Positions 62,836 through 64,000 of a stretch of 64,000 nt of DNA are shown here, one piece after another. Positions within the stretch are counted from its first letter, which is position 1. Each line of letters starts with the position of its first letter. This DNA comes from Marinobacter sp. MDS2. GTDB lineage: Bacteria; Pseudomonadota; Gammaproteobacteria; Pseudomonadales; Oleiphilaceae. Position numbers and translations under genes: made by a program. The DNA is taken from positions 62,001 to 126,000 of the forward strand of contig NZ_JAVAJF010000001.1 of NCBI RefSeq assembly GCF_030718085.1, read 5' to 3'. Below the pieces are notes generated by a model that saw only the letters and a program-made list of their open reading frames with translations, was not told where the DNA came from and ran no database searches.

Positions 62836-63402
62836 TCAACCGCCCTGCCCGATTTTCCAGAAATTTCCGTTGCTCATCACACCGACAACGTTAACTCCGT
62901 TGATCTCCCGCTCTTCAGCAACCGCCACCAAATCGTAAAACGCACTGGTTTGCAGCCGTGCTTCAACACCATGACGCACAGAGATTGTCGGTCTTGGCTC
63001 ATCGCTGCCCGGATAGCTTTCAATCGTCAAGCCGTGGTCGCGGCCAATCTCGAGGGTTTCACCCATGTTGGTGGTAAAACTCAGCACCTGGCTCTCGCCT
63101 TCTCCCGTTACTACCAACGTGTGCGCAAGCAAGGGAGAATCCTCAACCTGGATACGCCATTTCTCTACGGGGGTTACCAGGTAATAATGGCCGTCGTCTT
63201 CACGGCGTAGAATGGTCGAAAAGAGTTTAACAATGGCCTCACGCTCGATGGGGTTGCCTTTGAAAACCCACTGGCCATCTCGAGTGATCACCAGGTCCAT
63301 GTCACCGGAGAGTTCCGGATGCCATTTGTCCAGCGGTGGCAAACTGCGCTCATTCGAATGCTCGCTAACGACCTTGGCAATGTCTTCGGGTTTTGTACTC
63401 AC
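62836..63402 (-). CDS. DUF1285 domain protein
   Basis: The 188-residue protein contains PPLDKWHPELSGDMDLVITRDGQWVFKGNPIEREAIVKLF, whose core (GDMDLVITRDGQWVFKG) is the DUF1285 hallmark, and a C-terminal FYDLVAVAEE block. The function is unknown. It lies about 30 bp downstream of the truncated radical SAM gene on the same strand, so they may be cotranscribed. Confidence 0.88.
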   Translation of the reverse strand: MSTKPEDIAKVVSEHSNERSLPPLDKWHPELSGDMDLVITRDGQWVFKGNPIEREAIVKLFSTILRREDDGHYYLVTPVEKWRIQVEDSPLLAHTLVVTGEGESQVLSFTTNMGETLEIGRDHGLTIESYPGSDEPRPTISVRHGVEARLQTSAFYDLVAVAEEREINGVNVVGVMSNGNFWKIGQGG

Positions 63403-63435
63403 GGGCGAACTCCTTCTACTTTGTTGCCGGCAGCG

Positions 63436-64000
63436 TTACAGACCGCGCATAGACTCGGGTCGCAAAGGCACAGCGCCCGGCTTGGTGATGGCGAGATTCA
63501 CCTGCTCCAGCAACCTCTGCTTGTCCTGACCTAACGTGCCTTTGAGCACCAGATAGTTCGAAGCGTGATCACTGCGGAAGGTGGTATTCTCAAGCTCCAG
63601 GTGCTCAAGGAACACCTGAATTTCTTCAAACAGCCCTTGCTGGTCAAGAGGCTCGAAGTCGTCTCCAAAACCCTCACGGAACCGCTCTTCGCCCTGAGGA
63701 AAACTGACCACCAACGTAGACAAGTAATCCGGCTGGGTTTCGTTGCACAGCGTCGCGGTGTTGATGGCGTGTTGGCGAGAAAGTGTTTTGCCACCGAGGC
63801 CGTTAAGCACCATCACAGAACTGGTCAGGCCGGCCTGCTTGATTTTGTTCAAAGCAGAACGAGTGGATTCCCAGGTTTCACCTTTGTTGATCCGTCGCAG
63901 TACTTCGTCGTCGCCAGACTCCATACCCACGTACAGAATACCCAAACCAGCTTCACGCAGAGCGATCAAATCCTCAACGGACTTTTTGGTCAGATTTCGC
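63436..64000 (-). CDS. Radical SAM protein, C-terminal part (cut by window edge)
   Basis: The frame is open through the right edge and gives about 187 residues of the C-terminal half of a radical SAM enzyme. ILYVGMESGDDEVLRRINKGE is a typical SAM-barrel strand and helix pair, and SSVMVLNGLGGKTLSRQHA follows. The iron-sulfur cluster cysteines (CxxxCxxC) are outside the window, so the reaction cannot be assigned. It precedes the DUF1285 gene, a pairing I recall from related bacteria. Confidence 0.82.
   Translation of the reverse strand, partial: RNLTKKSVEDLIALREAGLGILYVGMESGDDEVLRRINKGETWESTRSALNKIKQAGLTSSVMVLNGLGGKTLSRQHAINTATLCNETQPDYLSTLVVSFPQGEERFREGFGDDFEPLDQQGLFEEIQVFLEHLELENTTFRSDHASNYLVLKGTLGQDKQRLLEQVNLAITKPGAVPLRPESMRGL

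Overview
The window looks like chromosomal DNA of a marine gammaproteobacterium. Protein style, gene neighbourhoods and moderate GC fit Marinobacter or a close relative; this is inferred from gene content, not from a marker gene. I support about 60 protein genes, two of them cut by the window edges, plus one tRNA-Leu(UAA), one manganese riboswitch and one broken transporter gene.

Layout. 1-4.5 kb: a divergent copper locus, with a two-component system facing a cupredoxin, the multicopper oxidase copA and copB, then a lone tyrosine recombinase (4.5-5.7 kb). 6-11.5 kb: selO, an MFS remnant, araC and lysR regulators, a DMT exporter and a CsaA-type protein. 11.5-14.4 kb: a gene-poor stretch, a DUF1499 lipoprotein, and an operon of a TTHB210-like periplasmic protein, a Tat-type cupredoxin and an ECF sigma factor. 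14.5-15.3 kb: a yybP-ykoY riboswitch followed by mntP. 16.4-22.4 kb: a fecA-fecBCDE-like iron uptake operon behind a Fur-like box. 22.4-34.4 kb: mostly housekeeping genes (outer-membrane barrel, TrkH, acyltransferase, recQ, thioesterase-like, MCP, GNAT-amidohydrolase fusion, PilZ-like, PhaF-like).

34.4-38.5 kb: a putative selenium locus. A SenB/TIGR04348-type glycosyltransferase is transcribed divergently from a PhnD/PhnC/PhnE-like ABC transporter that resembles the family annotated as putative selenate transporters. 39.9-45.6 kb: an ABC-2 exporter pair, a DUF192 lipoprotein, an enoyl-CoA hydratase, an unknown membrane protein and a diguanylate cyclase.

45.7-49.4 kb: an accessory region abutting the 3' end of tRNA-Leu. 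It contains a formate/nitrite-type transporter, ynfA, a glyoxalase-fold protein and two unknown genes. Two of the gaps between same-strand genes carry 85-bp imperfect palindromes laid out like integron attC sites. 49.6-56.2 kb: a methyltransferase and the cydABDC operon for a cyanide-insensitive-type bd oxidase. 56.2-64 kb: a saccharopine-dehydrogenase-like enzyme, two small unknown proteins, etfBA facing ETF-ubiquinone oxidoreductase across a 20-bp perfect palindrome of PsrA type, slyD, DUF1285 and a truncated radical SAM gene.

The most interesting leads are the SenB plus transporter pairing without senA or senC nearby, the attC-like cassette structure, the ECF-sigma/cupredoxin operon that lacks an anti-sigma factor, and an unrecognised 277-residue protein next to the tRNA.
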